DNA of 64,000 bases, taken from contig JAJEGU010000022.1 in NCBI GenBank assembly GCA_022819645.1, forward strand, positions 39,643 to 103,642, read 5' to 3'. The stretch's first letter is position 1; every line of letters begins with the position of its first letter. The stretch is from Pseudomonadales bacterium (GTDB taxonomy: Bacteria; Pseudomonadota; Gammaproteobacteria; Pseudomonadales; Pseudohongiellaceae). Shown one piece after another: positions 34,769-43,738 of the stretch. The notes beneath the pieces were generated by a model that saw nothing but the letters and a program-made list of their open reading frames with translations, did not search any database and was not told where the DNA came from. The position numbers were made by a program, and so were the translations under genes.

Positions 34769-34929
34769 GGAGTCTGCGCCGCAGGAATTCGCGAAAGCGA
34801 AAATTCGCTATCGCCGCGCCCCTGGCTGATCGATTGAGGCGAATACTGGTGGATATTCAACGAAATCGAGCGGCCAAGGGCGTGGATGAGAGCGGATTTG
34901 CAGCCGTGAATTCCTACGGCGCAGGCTCC
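34769..34929. repeat. Full-length nested-palindrome repeat, copy B (inverted)
   Basis: This copy has the same 161-bp core length as copy A but lies in opposite orientation. It starts GGAGTCTGCGCCGCAGG, with one arm mismatch to the right arm, and ends GGCGCAGGCTCC. The inner palindrome is degraded (CCCTGGCTGATCGATTGAGG versus CGAAATCGAGCGGCCAAGGG). It occupies the divergent promoter region between the LeuD-like operon and the coiled-coil gene. Confidence 0.9.
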
Positions 34930-34961
34930 TGGCTTGTCGAAAGCGGTTGCTTTCCAGGATA

Positions 34962-35783
34962 ATGAACGCCATGAACGAGCCTGATGATCTGAATGAAATT
35001 CCTTCCATGGTTCCCGACCGGGACCATGTGGACACCCATCGTGGCAACCAGCGCGCCCGGGAGCAGGAAATCGCGGCTTCCGGTTACTATCGAGCCCGGG
35101 TCGAGCGCGCCAGCACCTGGCCTGTGCGGATCATGCTGGCCCTGTTGACCCTGGCAGTGGGTGGCGGCGGCTATGGGGCCTGGCGCTTCTATAACGAAAC
35201 GTACAGCGACAACCAGCGCCAGACAGACTTGCGCCTTGGCGATCTCGAGCTGCAACTGAATGTCACCGGCCAGGACGCCGCCGAAGAGGCCGCCAATCTG
35301 CGGGACGGCATTTCCCGCACCATCGAGCAATATGACCTGCTCTGGGCCAACTGGCGCGCCAACAACCAGAAATTCGAGGATATCGAGGGTGAGATCGCAA
35401 GGCTGGGGCTGATCAATGAAGGTCAGGACGAGGTCACGGCCAACAACGCCCGCCAGATCGCCGACGCCAATGAATCCCTTTCCGCGGTGCGGCGGAATGT
35501 GAACGGAATCAACAATGATCTGCAGATATTGCGCGAAAGTTTTGCCGGGCTGGAACGGGAAATGCAGAATCTGGCCGGCATGCAGGGCGATCTCGACTCG
35601 ATTCGAGAAGCATTGAGCAGCGGCGACAGCACTGTGCTCGGGCTTGTGGGGCGTCTCGAATACGTGGAGCAGTCCATGGAGTCGGTCAATGCCCACCGGC
35701 TCCAGATCAACCAGACGCTATTCAGCCTCCAGGGACAGATCGAATCCCTGCAAACCCAGGTGGGGGCTCCTAGTTTCCCGTAA
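34962..35783 (+). CDS. Single-pass membrane protein with long coiled coil
   Basis: From ATG 34962 the protein has 273 residues (a second ATG at 34971 is possible). A hydrophilic N-terminus of about 50 residues precedes one membrane helix (VRIMLALLTLAVGGGGYGAW). Roughly 200 residues of heptad-rich, Gln/Asn/Glu-rich sequence follow, typical of a periplasmic coiled coil. I do not recognise a named family. The 3' end overlaps the convergent enoyl-CoA hydratase gene by 14 bp. Confidence 0.75.
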   Translation: MNAMNEPDDLNEIPSMVPDRDHVDTHRGNQRAREQEIAASGYYRARVERASTWPVRIMLALLTLAVGGGGYGAWRFYNETYSDNQRQTDLRLGDLELQLNVTGQDAAEEAANLRDGISRTIEQYDLLWANWRANNQKFEDIEGEIARLGLINEGQDEVTANNARQIADANESLSAVRRNVNGINNDLQILRESFAGLEREMQNLAGMQGDLDSIREALSSGDSTVLGLVGRLEYVEQSMESVNAHRLQINQTLFSLQGQIESLQTQVGAPSFP

Positions 35784-36567
35784 ACACCGGTTTGCGTTTT
35801 TCGGCGAATGCCGTCACGCCTTCGCGGAAATCCGTCCGGCTGGCGCAATCGGCGAAGTATTCCGCCTCGGCCTGCAATTGCGCCTCGAACTCGCTTTCCA
35901 GTGAACGATAGAACAAGGCCTTGGTATTGCCGTAGACGCGGGTTGGCCCGTTTGCCAGCCGGCGGGCGAGCTTTCCGGTTTCCGCGGCAAGCTCTTCGGT
36001 CTTCACCACATAATTGACCATGCCGATATCTTTTGCCTCCCGGGCGTCAAAACGATCGCCGAGCAGGGCGATTTCCATGGCTTTCTTGATGCCCACGGCC
36101 CGGGGCAGGTGAAAGGAGGAGGAACCGTCGGGGCTCGTGCCGATGTGGCAATAGGCCAGGGTGAAGAAAGCGTCTTCGGCGGCGATGATCAGGTCGCAGG
36201 CCAGCGCCATGCTGACTCCCGCCCCGGCTGCGGCGCCGCGACAGCTTGCGATCACCGGCTTGGGCATCCGGCGCATGGCGAACATGATGGGATGCAGGTC
36301 GTGAATGCGATACAGAAAGGACTTGCGAATCTCTTCCGGAGGCAGTTCCGCAAGCGTGGCGGCCATGTTCTTCACGTCGCCGCCGGCCATGAAATGCTCG
36401 CCGGCGCCGGTGAGCACCACACAGCGCACCGCCGGATCCTGCTCCACATCGTGCAGGGCATCGGCAAGATCGGAGCGCATCTCGTTGCTCAGGGCATTGC
36501 GCGCTTCCGGACGGTTCATGGTGAGGGTGGCGACGCCCTCGTCAACACTCAGTACCAGATCAGGCAT
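35770..36567 (-). CDS. Enoyl-CoA hydratase/isomerase family protein
   Basis: The 265-residue crotonase-fold protein has MNRPEARNALSNEM near 17-30, the oxyanion-hole segment GAGEHFMAGGDVKNM near 54-68, and CRGAAAGAGVSMALACDL near 109-126. The GTSPDGSSSFHLPRAVG segment near 143-159 has Asp where the hydratase catalytic Glu often sits. The exact reaction is therefore open and isomerase-type activity is possible. It would act on acyl-CoA thioesters in the cytoplasm. No thiolase or dehydrogenase partner is adjacent. Confidence 0.88.
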   Translation of the reverse strand: MPDLVLSVDEGVATLTMNRPEARNALSNEMRSDLADALHDVEQDPAVRCVVLTGAGEHFMAGGDVKNMAATLAELPPEEIRKSFLYRIHDLHPIMFAMRRMPKPVIASCRGAAAGAGVSMALACDLIIAAEDAFFTLAYCHIGTSPDGSSSFHLPRAVGIKKAMEIALLGDRFDAREAKDIGMVNYVVKTEELAAETGKLARRLANGPTRVYGNTKALFYRSLESEFEAQLQAEAEYFADCASRTDFREGVTAFAEKRKPVFTGN

Positions 36568-36629
36568 GGTAGACTCCCGCTGTCGGCAAAGGCGCGGAGT
36601 ATAACCCGCAACCCGGTTTTCACAAGCTC

Positions 36630-36775
36630 CGTGTCATTCCGCGTGGAGCGAAGCGCAGTCGCAAAATGACAGCGGGTGCCCTGGGAGCCTGCGCCGTAGG
36701 AATTCGCGAAAGCGAATTTGCAGCCGTGAATTCCTACGGCGCAGGCTCCTAGGCCAGAATGAGAATTGTTGCCAG
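36630..36775. repeat. Second-family repeat interrupted by a 66-bp GGAGCC element
   Basis: Left of the 66-bp element is GTGTCATTCCGCGTGGAGCG, then AAGCGCAGTCGCAAAATGACA and GCGGGTGCC. Right of it is GCCAGAATGAGAATTGTTGCC. Together these match the right part of the MITE-like element at 55500-55658 (AATGACATGCGGGTTGG, then CGCCAAAATGAGAATTGC). The simplest reading is a degraded copy of that element into which the smaller palindrome inserted. Confidence 0.55.
36684..36749. repeat. 66-bp short form of the GGAGCC repeat family, copy C
   Basis: Perfect 22-bp inverted arms (starting GGAGCCTGCGCCGTAGG) enclose a short centre. Read on the other strand, the sequence between the two GAATTC sites is identical to that of the 66-bp copy at 62677-62742. 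The centre joins the left and right interior ends of the 161-bp form. It lies just upstream of tRNA-Leu. Confidence 0.9.
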
Positions 36776-36784
36776 ACAGTCAAT

Positions 36785-36869
36785 GCGGACGTGGCGGAAT
36801 TGGCAGACGCGCCAGATTTAGGTTCTGGTATCGAAAGATGTGAGAGTTCAAGTCTCTCCGTCCGCACCA
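36785..36869 (+). tRNA. tRNA-Leu (anticodon UAG)
   Basis: An 85-nt cloverleaf with acceptor GCGGACG/CGTCCGC, anticodon stem CCAGA/TCTGG around loop TTTAGGT (anticodon TAG) and a long variable arm typical of a class II tRNA. The T arm contains GTTCAAGTC and CCA (36867-36869) is encoded. It reads CUN leucine codons. Confidence 0.95.
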
Positions 36870-36935
36870 CTTCATTTTCGGGATTTCCCGTTATTTTCAT
36901 GCCATGCCGGGCGCCTAACGACTATACTTGAGGCC

Positions 36936-37673
36936 ATGAAGGAACTGTTTCGCCCAGGCCGCAAGCAGCAGCCCGCCCGCGCCGGCGCCGGAAAACCCGC
37001 GCCCGCCGCGGGCGGTCAGGATGTGCATGCCTTTCTCGCCAAACTCGCCACAGTGCCGAAAACCATCGGCGACGCGCGGCTGATCTTTGCCCTCGATGCC
37101 ACCGCAAGCCGGGAACACACCTGGAATATTGCCTCAAGGCAGCAGTCGGAAATGTTCCGGGCCACCCGGGATCTTGGCGGCCTGAATGTGCAATTGTGCT
37201 ATTTCCGGGGGTTTGGCGAATTTCATGCCAGCCGCTGGCATCACGATAGCGGTCCGCTACTCGACTTGATGACCGGTATCCGCTGCCGCGCCGGCGCCAC
37301 TCAGATTGGTCGTCTGTTCAAGCATGTGCAGAAGGAAAACCGGCGCAGGCGCGTCAAGGCCATGGTCTATGTGGGCGACGCCATGGAAGAGAATATCGAT
37401 CCACTCGCCCAACTCGCCGGCCAGCTTGGCGTACTGCAGGTGCCGTTGTTCATGTTCCACGAAGGCCATGACCATATCGCCCGGCGCGCCTTTGAAGACT
37501 TCGCCCGCTTGTCCGGCGGCGCCTGTTGCGCCTTCGACGCTGGCAGCGCCAGCCAGTTGCGGGAGTTGCTGAAGGCCGTGGCGGTGTACGCCGCGGGCGG
37601 GTTTGCCGCATTGCAGGACATGAGCAAGCGCTCAGGCGAAGGCGTCAAGCTGCTGGAACGGCAACTGCGATAG
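36936..37673 (+). CDS. VWA-type domain protein
   Basis: The 245-residue protein starts at ATG 36936. After a basic, Ala-rich N-terminus comes a von Willebrand A-like fold: [15 protein letters not shown] near residues 50-64 provides a DxTxS metal-site variant, then [19 protein letters not shown] near 146-164, and [21 protein letters not shown] near 182-202. I infer a cytoplasmic metal-dependent binding role. It is followed after 17 bp by a membrane J-domain protein, and the two probably function together. Confidence 0.7.
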   Translation: MKELFRPGRKQQPARAGAGKPAPAAGGQDVHAFLAKLATVPKTIGDARLIFALDATASREHTWNIASRQQSEMFRATRDLGGLNVQLCYFRGFGEFHASRWHHDSGPLLDLMTGIRCRAGATQIGRLFKHVQKENRRRRVKAMVYVGDAMEENIDPLAQLAGQLGVLQVPLFMFHEGHDHIARRAFEDFARLSGGACCAFDAGSASQLRELLKAVAVYAAGGFAALQDMSKRSGEGVKLLERQLR

Positions 37674-37690
37674 GCATCCAGAATAGACCC

Positions 37691-38455
37691 ATGATCGTTC
37701 GACTGCTGCTGCTCATTGTGCTGCCGATTCTGGCCTGGTATGCCGCCAGGTCCATCAGCCAGAAGTATTCGCTCACTGCAAGGCAGAACCGCTACCTGTT
37801 CCTGACCACCGCGGCGCTGCTGCTCATTGTGCTGCTGATCATGCTGGGCCGGCTGCCGGTACAATGGCTGCTCGCGCCACTCGGCGCCGCTGGCGCATTC
37901 CTGCTGCGCATGCTGCCCGCAGCCCTGCGTCTGCTGCCATTCTGGCAAATGCTCGGCAGCCGCATTTCCACCGCCTCGGCATCCGCAAGCCAGAACCAGA
38001 CTTCCACCCTGCGCACCGAGTATCTGGAGATGGAACTCGTGCACGGCTCCGGTGAACTCGACGGCAATATCCTGTGCGGCGAGTTTGCCGGATGTCGCCT
38101 GAGCAGCCTGGGCAGGGAAGAACTGCTGCGGCTTCACGCCGAATGTCGCGTCGATGTCGATTCCTGCCAGGTTCTTGAAGCCTATCTCGACCGCAACCAC
38201 AGCGGCTGGCGCAGCGACACGCAGTCCAACGAAGAAAACGCAGGCAGCGGCGCCAACGTCAATGCGGAAATCACCATGAACCGCCAACTCGCCTTCGAAA
38301 TCCTCGGTCTCAACGAAGGCGCCAACCGTAAAGACATCATCCACGCCCACCGCAAGCTCATGCAAAAATTCCACCCCGACCGCGGCGGTTCCGATTACTT
38401 CTCCAAAAAAATCAATGCGGCCAAGGATTTGCTGCTACATAGCGAATCCAGATAG
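37691..38455 (+). CDS. Membrane-anchored DnaJ-domain protein
   Basis: The 254-residue protein has an N-terminal hydrophobic region with two to three helices (residues 3-80). A soluble middle domain and a C-terminal J domain of about 55 residues ([20 protein letters not shown]) with the HPD motif in KFHPDRGGS near 234 follow. The membrane-then-J order and the C-terminal position recall DjlA/TIM14-type co-chaperones, which stimulate DnaK at the membrane. It pairs with the upstream VWA gene. Confidence 0.82.
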   Translation: MIVRLLLLIVLPILAWYAARSISQKYSLTARQNRYLFLTTAALLLIVLLIMLGRLPVQWLLAPLGAAGAFLLRMLPAALRLLPFWQMLGSRISTASASASQNQTSTLRTEYLEMELVHGSGELDGNILCGEFAGCRLSSLGREELLRLHAECRVDVDSCQVLEAYLDRNHSGWRSDTQSNEENAGSGANVNAEITMNRQLAFEILGLNEGANRKDIIHAHRKLMQKFHPDRGGSDYFSKKINAAKDLLLHSESR

Positions 38456-38462
38456 CACACCA

Positions 38463-38474
38463 GGAGCCTGCGCC
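38463..38474. repeat. Single arm of the GGAGCC repeat family
   Basis: GGAGCCTGCGCC directly after the J-domain gene matches one outer arm of the repeat but lacks the complementary arm. It is probably a fragment, or an arm-only chance match, since 12 bp is short. Confidence 0.35.
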
Positions 38475-38540
38475 TCACTGCTTCCGCGATAAGGCCTGGC
38501 GATACGTTACAATCCGGCAACGCGCCCGTTACCCGCCACC

Positions 38541-39017
38541 ATGAAAGACCTCAGAACCCCTTGCATCGGTATCTGCTCCACCACCTCCCTGGGGGACCGC
38601 GTCTGCCGCGGCTGCAAACGCTATGCGGCGGAGGTCATCCACTGGAACAGCTATGACAAGGCCGCCAAGGGCGCGGTGCTTGCACGCATCGAACACTTGA
38701 TCGTGCAATTGCTCGACTCCCGCTTCCAGATTACCGCGCCGGACCGGCTGCGGGCGGAACTGCGCCGCCAGAAAATCCCCTTCAACCCGGAATTGTCAGC
38801 CTTTTGCTGGTTGCACAATCTGCTGAAAAAAGGCCTTGACGACATCGACTGTCTCGAAAGCTGCGGCGTGCGCCTGCAGCCGGCCTACGCCGGCAGCGAC
38901 CTCGCTTCCCTGAGCGCCCGGTTCGACGAAGAACTCCTGCGCCTGTCCGAAGCCCATTTTGATCGCTATATCGCCCCCATCAAGTCGGCGCCTGGAAAGC
39001 GAAATTTTCCAGCCTGA
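38541..39017 (+). CDS. DUF1289 family protein
   Basis: The 158-residue protein opens TPCIGICSTTSLGDRVCRGC (residues 6-25), the CxGxC...CxxC cysteine arrangement of DUF1289. A WNSY segment and a longer C-terminal region that is not part of the core domain follow. DUF1289 proteins are small, likely metal-binding, and of uncertain function. The 3' end overlaps the convergent lpxH gene by 38 bp. Confidence 0.85.
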   Translation: MKDLRTPCIGICSTTSLGDRVCRGCKRYAAEVIHWNSYDKAAKGAVLARIEHLIVQLLDSRFQITAPDRLRAELRRQKIPFNPELSAFCWLHNLLKKGLDDIDCLESCGVRLQPAYAGSDLASLSARFDEELLRLSEAHFDRYIAPIKSAPGKRNFPA

Positions 39018-39750
39018 ACTCTTCACCGGAAAGCGCGGCGTACCAGCCCTGGCTGTCCCAATCACCAAGAACGACCCGGGTGGCTGGTTCTGGCGATGGG
39101 CCTGCCTCGGGTAACCGGTGCACCGCGGGACGGTGGGTATGACCGTGGAGTATGCGACGACAGCCGCTGGTGCGAATCAACTCCAGCACCGCGTCCTGAT
39201 TCACGTCCATGATTGCGGCGGCCTTGCCGGCGGTAGCTTTCTTGCTTGCCTGTCGCGCCCGCTCGGCCCAGGCCCGGCGTTCGGCAAGCGGCTGCGAAAG
39301 AAACTCCCGCTGCCATGCGGGATCGCGCACCATGGCGCGGAATTCGAGATAGGCCGTATCGTCGGTGCAAAGCACATCGCCGTGAAGCAAAAGCCACCGG
39401 GTATCGCCCGCATTCAGCGCATAAGGCTCCTCGATCAGCCTTGCGCCACAGCGCGCCGCAAAACCGGCGCCCATCAGGAAATCCCGATTGCCATGCATCA
39501 GATACACATTGACGCCGCGTCGGGCAAGCCCGCCCAGGGCATCGGACACCGTGCCGGCAAGCGGGGACTCCGCATCATCGCCGAGCCACAATTCGAACAG
39601 GTCGCCGAGCACAAAAAAGTCACGACAGGAAGCGGGCAACCTGACGGTGAAATCGACAAAGGCGCGGGTAATATCAGGCCGCGATTCCTGCAGGTGCAGA
39701 TCGGAAATCAGAATGACCGGCGCTTCCAACACGGCTGCCGCAGTGCTCAA
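38980..39750 (-). CDS. lpxH: UDP-2,3-diacylglucosamine diphosphatase
   Basis: LpxH hydrolyses UDP-2,3-diacylglucosamine to lipid X in lipid A synthesis at the inner membrane. The 256-residue reading has all metallophosphoesterase motifs in order: ISDLHL, GDLFELW, HGNRDF, LLHGD and HGHTHRP. The start is uncertain. TTG 39750 falls exactly at the edge of a truncated repeat (39748-39815), while a GTG at 39732 is the next in-frame option and lies closer to the conserved N-terminus. Confidence 0.93.
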   Translation of the reverse strand: MSTAAAVLEAPVILISDLHLQESRPDITRAFVDFTVRLPASCRDFFVLGDLFELWLGDDAESPLAGTVSDALGGLARRGVNVYLMHGNRDFLMGAGFAARCGARLIEEPYALNAGDTRWLLLHGDVLCTDDTAYLEFRAMVRDPAWQREFLSQPLAERRAWAERARQASKKATAGKAAAIMDVNQDAVLELIRTSGCRRILHGHTHRPAVHRLPEAGPSPEPATRVVLGDWDSQGWYAALSGEEFRLENFAFQAPT

Positions 39751-39815
39751 TCGATCAGTCAGGGGCGGGGCGATAGCGAATTTTCGCTTTCGCGAATTCC
39801 TGCGACGCAGGCTCC
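39748..39815. repeat. Truncated half-copy of the GGAGCC repeat abutting lpxH
   Basis: Its 68 bp match the right half of copy A (ATAGCGAATTTTCGCTTTCG, then GAATTCCTGCGACGCAGGCTCC). Homology begins within the inner palindrome and ends at GGCTCC. The left half is missing where the lpxH coding region begins, so the element provides the upstream region, and perhaps the start codon, of lpxH. Confidence 0.8.
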
Positions 39816-39822
39816 TGGCGCA

Positions 39823-40323
39823 TCATTCGCCAGTCTCAACCACGGCCGATTCAATCACCACTTCCTCCGCCGGCACATCCCGGTGGCCGCCCACGACCGT
39901 GGTGGCGCAGGCCTTGATCCGGTTCACCACCTCCATGCCTTCGATGACCCTGCCAAAGACCGCATAGCCCCAGCCGCTGGGAGATTTGCCGCGGTGGTCG
40001 AGAAAGCTGTTGTCGGCGACATTGATAAAAAACTGGGCAGTGGCGGAGTGTGGGTCGGAAGTGCGCGCCATGGCCAGTGTGCCCGTGAGGTTCTTCAAGC
40101 CGTTGTCGGCTTCATTTTGAATCGGTGCTCCGCCGCGTTTTTCACGCATCCCCGACGTCAGCCCGCCGCCCTGGATCATGAAGCCGTCGATCACCCGATG
40201 GAATAACGTTCCGTCATAAAAACCCTGCTCCACATAATCCTGGAAATTCCGCGCCGACACGGGCGCCTTGTCAAAATCCAGTTCTATGCGGATAAGGCCA
40301 TGATTGGTTGCAATCGCTATCAT
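39823..40323 (-). CDS. ppiB: Cytoplasmic peptidyl-prolyl cis-trans isomerase (cyclophilin)
   Basis: PpiB speeds proline isomerisation during protein folding. The 166-residue protein has the cyclophilin core: [28 protein letters not shown], and later [17 protein letters not shown] and [18 protein letters not shown]. No signal peptide is present, so it is the cytosolic form. ATG 40323 has AGGGA eight bases upstream; the 26 residues read upstream are not supported. It is divergent from glnS. Confidence 0.93.
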   Translation of the reverse strand: MIAIATNHGLIRIELDFDKAPVSARNFQDYVEQGFYDGTLFHRVIDGFMIQGGGLTSGMREKRGGAPIQNEADNGLKNLTGTLAMARTSDPHSATAQFFINVADNSFLDHRGKSPSGWGYAVFGRVIEGMEVVNRIKACATTVVGGHRDVPAEEVVIESAVVETGE

Positions 40324-40389
40324 GAGACATTCCCTGCAGTCAGATTCCAGAGTAAAAGCGGCAAGATGAAGCCACTCCGGGAAGCCCGC

Positions 40390-40395
40390 TATAAT
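40390..40395 (+). promoter_or_regulatory. Candidate -10 element of the glnS promoter
   Basis: A perfect TATAAT occurs 112 bp before the glnS start in the divergent ppiB-glnS spacer. No good -35 hexamer is present at 16-18 bp, so strength is uncertain. The minimal palindrome at 40463-40483 would fall in the resulting 5' leader. Confidence 0.35.
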
Positions 40396-40462
40396 AAACA
40401 CTTTCCAGTCCGGGAAAAAGTTGAAAACAGGTTTCAGGACTGCCGTAAGTCGCTGCCCTCCA

Positions 40463-40483
40463 GGAGCCTGCGGCGCAGGCTCC
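40463..40483. repeat. Minimal 21-bp palindrome in the glnS leader
   Basis: GGAGCCTGC-GGC-GCAGGCTCC lies 25 bp before the glnS ATG. The arms extend one base each side (A/T). In the transcript it would form a stable hairpin close to the ribosome-binding region. Confidence 0.8.
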
Positions 40484-40507
40484 TAGGTTGCCAATCAATC
40501 AGGATTC

Positions 40508-42283
40508 ATGAACAGATCAGAGCCACTGCCGCCTTCCGGCTTCATTAGCCAGATGATTGCCCGGGATATCGCCTCGGGCAAGCACGGCGGTCGCGTGCAT
40601 ACCCGTTTTCCGCCGGAACCCAATGGCTATCTGCATATTGGCCACGCCAAGTCGATCTGCCTCAATTTTTCACTCGCAGAAGAATACGGTGGCCATTGCA
40701 ATCTTCGTTTTGACGATACCAATCCACTCAGGGAAAACCAGGATTTCGTCGACGCCATCAAGGAAAATATCCGCTGGCTCGGCTTTCGCTGGCATGGCGA
40801 GGTGCGCTATTCCTCATCGTATTTCGAGCAGTTGTACGAATTCGCCAGATATTTGATCCGCAAGGGCAGGGCCTATGTCTGCGCCTTGAGTCCGGAGCAG
40901 GCGCGTGAGTATCGAGGCACCCTCACCGCGCCCGGCAGGGACAGCCCCTGGCGCGAACGCGACCCGGAAGAAAGCCTTGACCTGTTCGCGAGAATGCGCC
41001 AGGGCGAGTTTGCCGACGGCGAACTGTGCCTGCGGGCGAAAATCGACATGGCCGCGCCGAACATGAACCTGCGTGACCCGATTCTGTACCGCATTCGCCA
41101 CGCCGCCCATCACCAGACCGGCGCCAACTGGTGCATTTATCCGACTTACGACTACACCCACTGCATCTCCGACGCCCTGGAGAATATCACCCATTCCCTG
41201 TGCACCCTGGAATTCGAGGACCACCGCCCGCTGTATGACTGGATTCTGCGGCAGCTGGATCGCGATTCCCTGTGCGCCGCCAGCGACCTGGGCGATGCGG
41301 CCGCACCCTGGGTGCTGCCCGAACAGACCGAATTCGCCAAGCTGCGCATCAGCTACACCATGCTGGGAAAAAGGTTCCTGCGGGCGCTGGTGGAAGAGGG
41401 CAGGGTGGCCGGCTGGGACGACCCGCGCATGCCCACGCTCGCAGGCATGCGGCGGCGGGGTTACACGGCCGCCTCCATTCGCAATTTCTGCGAGGCGGTG
41501 GGCGTGGCCCGCAGTGAAAGCCTGGTGGATATCGCCATGCTGGAACACGCGGTGCGGGAAGACCTGGACCGTAATGCCCCCCGGGCCATGTGCGTGCTGC
41601 GACCGTTGAAGGTGGTGCTGTGCAATTTCGACGAAGGCCGCCGGGACGTTCTGCAAATCCCCTGCCATCCCAAGCGCGAAGAATTCGGCCGCAGGAAAGT
41701 GCCCCTGGGCCGGGAAATCTGCATTGAACGGGAAGATTTTGCCGCCGACCCGCCGCCCGGCTTCAAGCGTCTGGTCGCCGGCGGCGAAGTGCGCCTGCGG
41801 GGGGCTTATGTGATTCGCTGCGAGGAGGTGTTTCGCGACGCCGCCGGGGAAATCACCGAATTGCGCTGCAGCGTCGATTTCGACACCCTGGGCAAGCGCC
41901 CGGAAGGCCGCAAGGTCAAGGGGGTCATTCACTGGGTCTCTCTCGCCACGGCGGAAAAAGTCACCCTGCGCCTGTATGACCGACTGTTCCTCGAGGAAAA
42001 TCCGACGCCGAAGAGTATCGGGGAAGTCATGGCGGGGCTCAACCCGGATTCACTGGAGCCAGTCGAGGGCTGTCTGCTGGAGCCCGCCGCGCTGGCCGCC
42101 GGGGTGGGCGACCATTTTCAGTTTGAGCGCGTGGGATACTTTCATCGGGATCGGGAAGCCGAATCCGGCGCACCGATTTTCAATCGGACCATTGGATTGC
42201 GTGGCTCTTTTCCACCGGTCGAGTGGAGTGTTGGCGTTCCGAATGCGGCAGGCGGGAAGATTCCGGGGCCGCAAGTATCTTGA
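40508..42283 (+). CDS. glnS: Glutaminyl-tRNA synthetase
   Basis: GlnRS charges tRNA-Gln. The 591-residue protein has PNGYLHIGHAKS with HIGH at 43-46, FDDTNPLRENQDFVDAIKEN, WDDPRMPTLAGMRRRGYTAA and the class Ic anticodon-binding beta barrels (KGVIHWVSLATAEKVTLRLY). The segment aligned with the second signature (MSKRK in E. coli) reads LGKRF at residues 286-290. The conserved Ser is replaced by Gly while Lys 288 is retained. The last 20 residues (from WSVGVPNAAGG) form a short extra tail. Confidence 0.94.
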   Translation: MNRSEPLPPSGFISQMIARDIASGKHGGRVHTRFPPEPNGYLHIGHAKSICLNFSLAEEYGGHCNLRFDDTNPLRENQDFVDAIKENIRWLGFRWHGEVRYSSSYFEQLYEFARYLIRKGRAYVCALSPEQAREYRGTLTAPGRDSPWRERDPEESLDLFARMRQGEFADGELCLRAKIDMAAPNMNLRDPILYRIRHAAHHQTGANWCIYPTYDYTHCISDALENITHSLCTLEFEDHRPLYDWILRQLDRDSLCAASDLGDAAAPWVLPEQTEFAKLRISYTMLGKRFLRALVEEGRVAGWDDPRMPTLAGMRRRGYTAASIRNFCEAVGVARSESLVDIAMLEHAVREDLDRNAPRAMCVLRPLKVVLCNFDEGRRDVLQIPCHPKREEFGRRKVPLGREICIEREDFAADPPPGFKRLVAGGEVRLRGAYVIRCEEVFRDAAGEITELRCSVDFDTLGKRPEGRKVKGVIHWVSLATAEKVTLRLYDRLFLEENPTPKSIGEVMAGLNPDSLEPVEGCLLEPAALAAGVGDHFQFERVGYFHRDREAESGAPIFNRTIGLRGSFPPVEWSVGVPNAAGGKIPGPQVS

Positions 42284-42318
42284 AGTTGCGAGCCAAGGTT
42301 TCCGGGGAAGTTCATTCC

Positions 42319-43716
42319 ATGCTCTCGATCTACAACACACTCACCCGGCGCAAGGAGAAATTCCGGCCCATTGAAGCCGGCAAGGCGCGAATCTACGTCT
42401 GCGGCATTACCACCTACGATTACTGCCATCTCGGCCACGCCCGCTGCCTGGTGGCCTTTGACATCGTGGTGCGCTATCTGCGAGCCCGGGGGTTCGAGGT
42501 GACCTATGTGCGCAATATCACCGATATCGACGACAAGATTCTCGCCCGGGCAGAAGAAAACGGCGAACTGTTCTCCGACCTGACCGAACGCTTCATCGCC
42601 GCCATGCACGAGGATGAACGCGCCCTGGGCATCCTGCCACCCGACGCGGAACCCCGGGCGACGGCGCACATGGACGAGATCATCGCCATGATCGAAATCC
42701 TGGTGCACCGGGAGTTCGCCTACCGGACGGAAACCGGCGACGTGTATTTTTCCGTCTTGCGTTTCCCCGCATACGGCAGGCTCTCCAGGAAGAATCTGGA
42801 TGAGTTGCTCAGCGGCGCCCGGGTGGAACCCGGCGAACTCAAGCGCGACCCGCGGGATTTCGCCCTGTGGAAGTCGTCACCCGATGAAGGCGTGGGCTGG
42901 GATTCGCCCTGGGGCTACGGCCGGCCGGGCTGGCATATCGAATGTTCCGCCATGTCGTGCAAGACCCTGGGGGAGCATTTCGATATTCACGGTGGCGGCT
43001 CTGACCTGGTTTTTCCCCATCACGAGAATGAAATCGCCCAGTCCGTGGCCGCCACCGACCAGCCTTTCGCCAATGTGTGGATGCATAACGGGCCCCTGCG
43101 CATCGACAGTGAAAAGATGTCCAAATCCCTGGGCAATTTCCTCACCGTGCGCGATATCCTCTCCCGGCATGAGGCAGAGGTCGTGCGGCTGTTTCTGATT
43201 TCCAGCCACTACCGCAGTCCGCTGAACTGGTCGGAGCAGGCCATGGCACAGTCCGCCAGTGCGCTGCGACGTCTGTACACCGCGTTCCAGGGGCTCGATT
43301 TGCCGGCGGCGAGAATGCGGGTCAACAGCGCTTACGAGCGCGCGTTCAACGCCGCCATGGACGATGATTTCAATACCCCGGTGGCGATTCGCGCGCTGTT
43401 CGACCTCGCTCGGGAAATCAACCGGATCAAGGGGGAGAATCTGCCCGCCGCGGCCGAACTCGGGCGCCTGCTCGTACGACTCGGTGATGTGCTCGGCATC
43501 CTCCAGGCCGAGCCGGAAGCCTGGCTGCGGGGCGCCGATTCGGAACAGCTCGACGCCGCCCGTATCGAATCCCTGGTGGCCGCCAGAAACCGCGCCCGGG
43601 CCGAGAAAAACTGGCCCGAAGCCGACCGCATCCGCGACCAGCTCAGCGCCATGAATATCGTTGTGGAAGACGGCGCCGGAAAAACAATCTGGCGTCTGGA
43701 GAAGGCGTCTTCCTGA
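42319..43716 (+). CDS. cysS: Cysteinyl-tRNA synthetase
   Basis: CysRS charges tRNA-Cys. From ATG 42319 the product has 465 residues. Cys 28, the first zinc ligand, lies in [18 protein letters not shown] and HLGH is at 37-40. The [20 protein letters not shown] zinc loop and KMSKS at 266-270 are present. Upstream in-frame codons to 42223 only overlap the glnS tail and are not used. It is 35 bp after glnS and likely co-transcribed. Confidence 0.95.
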   Translation: MLSIYNTLTRRKEKFRPIEAGKARIYVCGITTYDYCHLGHARCLVAFDIVVRYLRARGFEVTYVRNITDIDDKILARAEENGELFSDLTERFIAAMHEDERALGILPPDAEPRATAHMDEIIAMIEILVHREFAYRTETGDVYFSVLRFPAYGRLSRKNLDELLSGARVEPGELKRDPRDFALWKSSPDEGVGWDSPWGYGRPGWHIECSAMSCKTLGEHFDIHGGGSDLVFPHHENEIAQSVAATDQPFANVWMHNGPLRIDSEKMSKSLGNFLTVRDILSRHEAEVVRLFLISSHYRSPLNWSEQAMAQSASALRRLYTAFQGLDLPAARMRVNSAYERAFNAAMDDDFNTPVAIRALFDLAREINRIKGENLPAAAELGRLLVRLGDVLGILQAEPEAWLRGADSEQLDAARIESLVAARNRARAEKNWPEADRIRDQLSAMNIVVEDGAGKTIWRLEKASS

Positions 43717-43738
43717 ACCTGGCGGGCAGCGTCGGGAT

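Noticed and set aside
31016..36749. Repeats at 31 kb, 34.8 kb and 36.7 kb as a CRISPR array
   Set aside because: They are kilobases apart, palindromic and of different sizes, with genes between them; no regular spacers and no cas genes.
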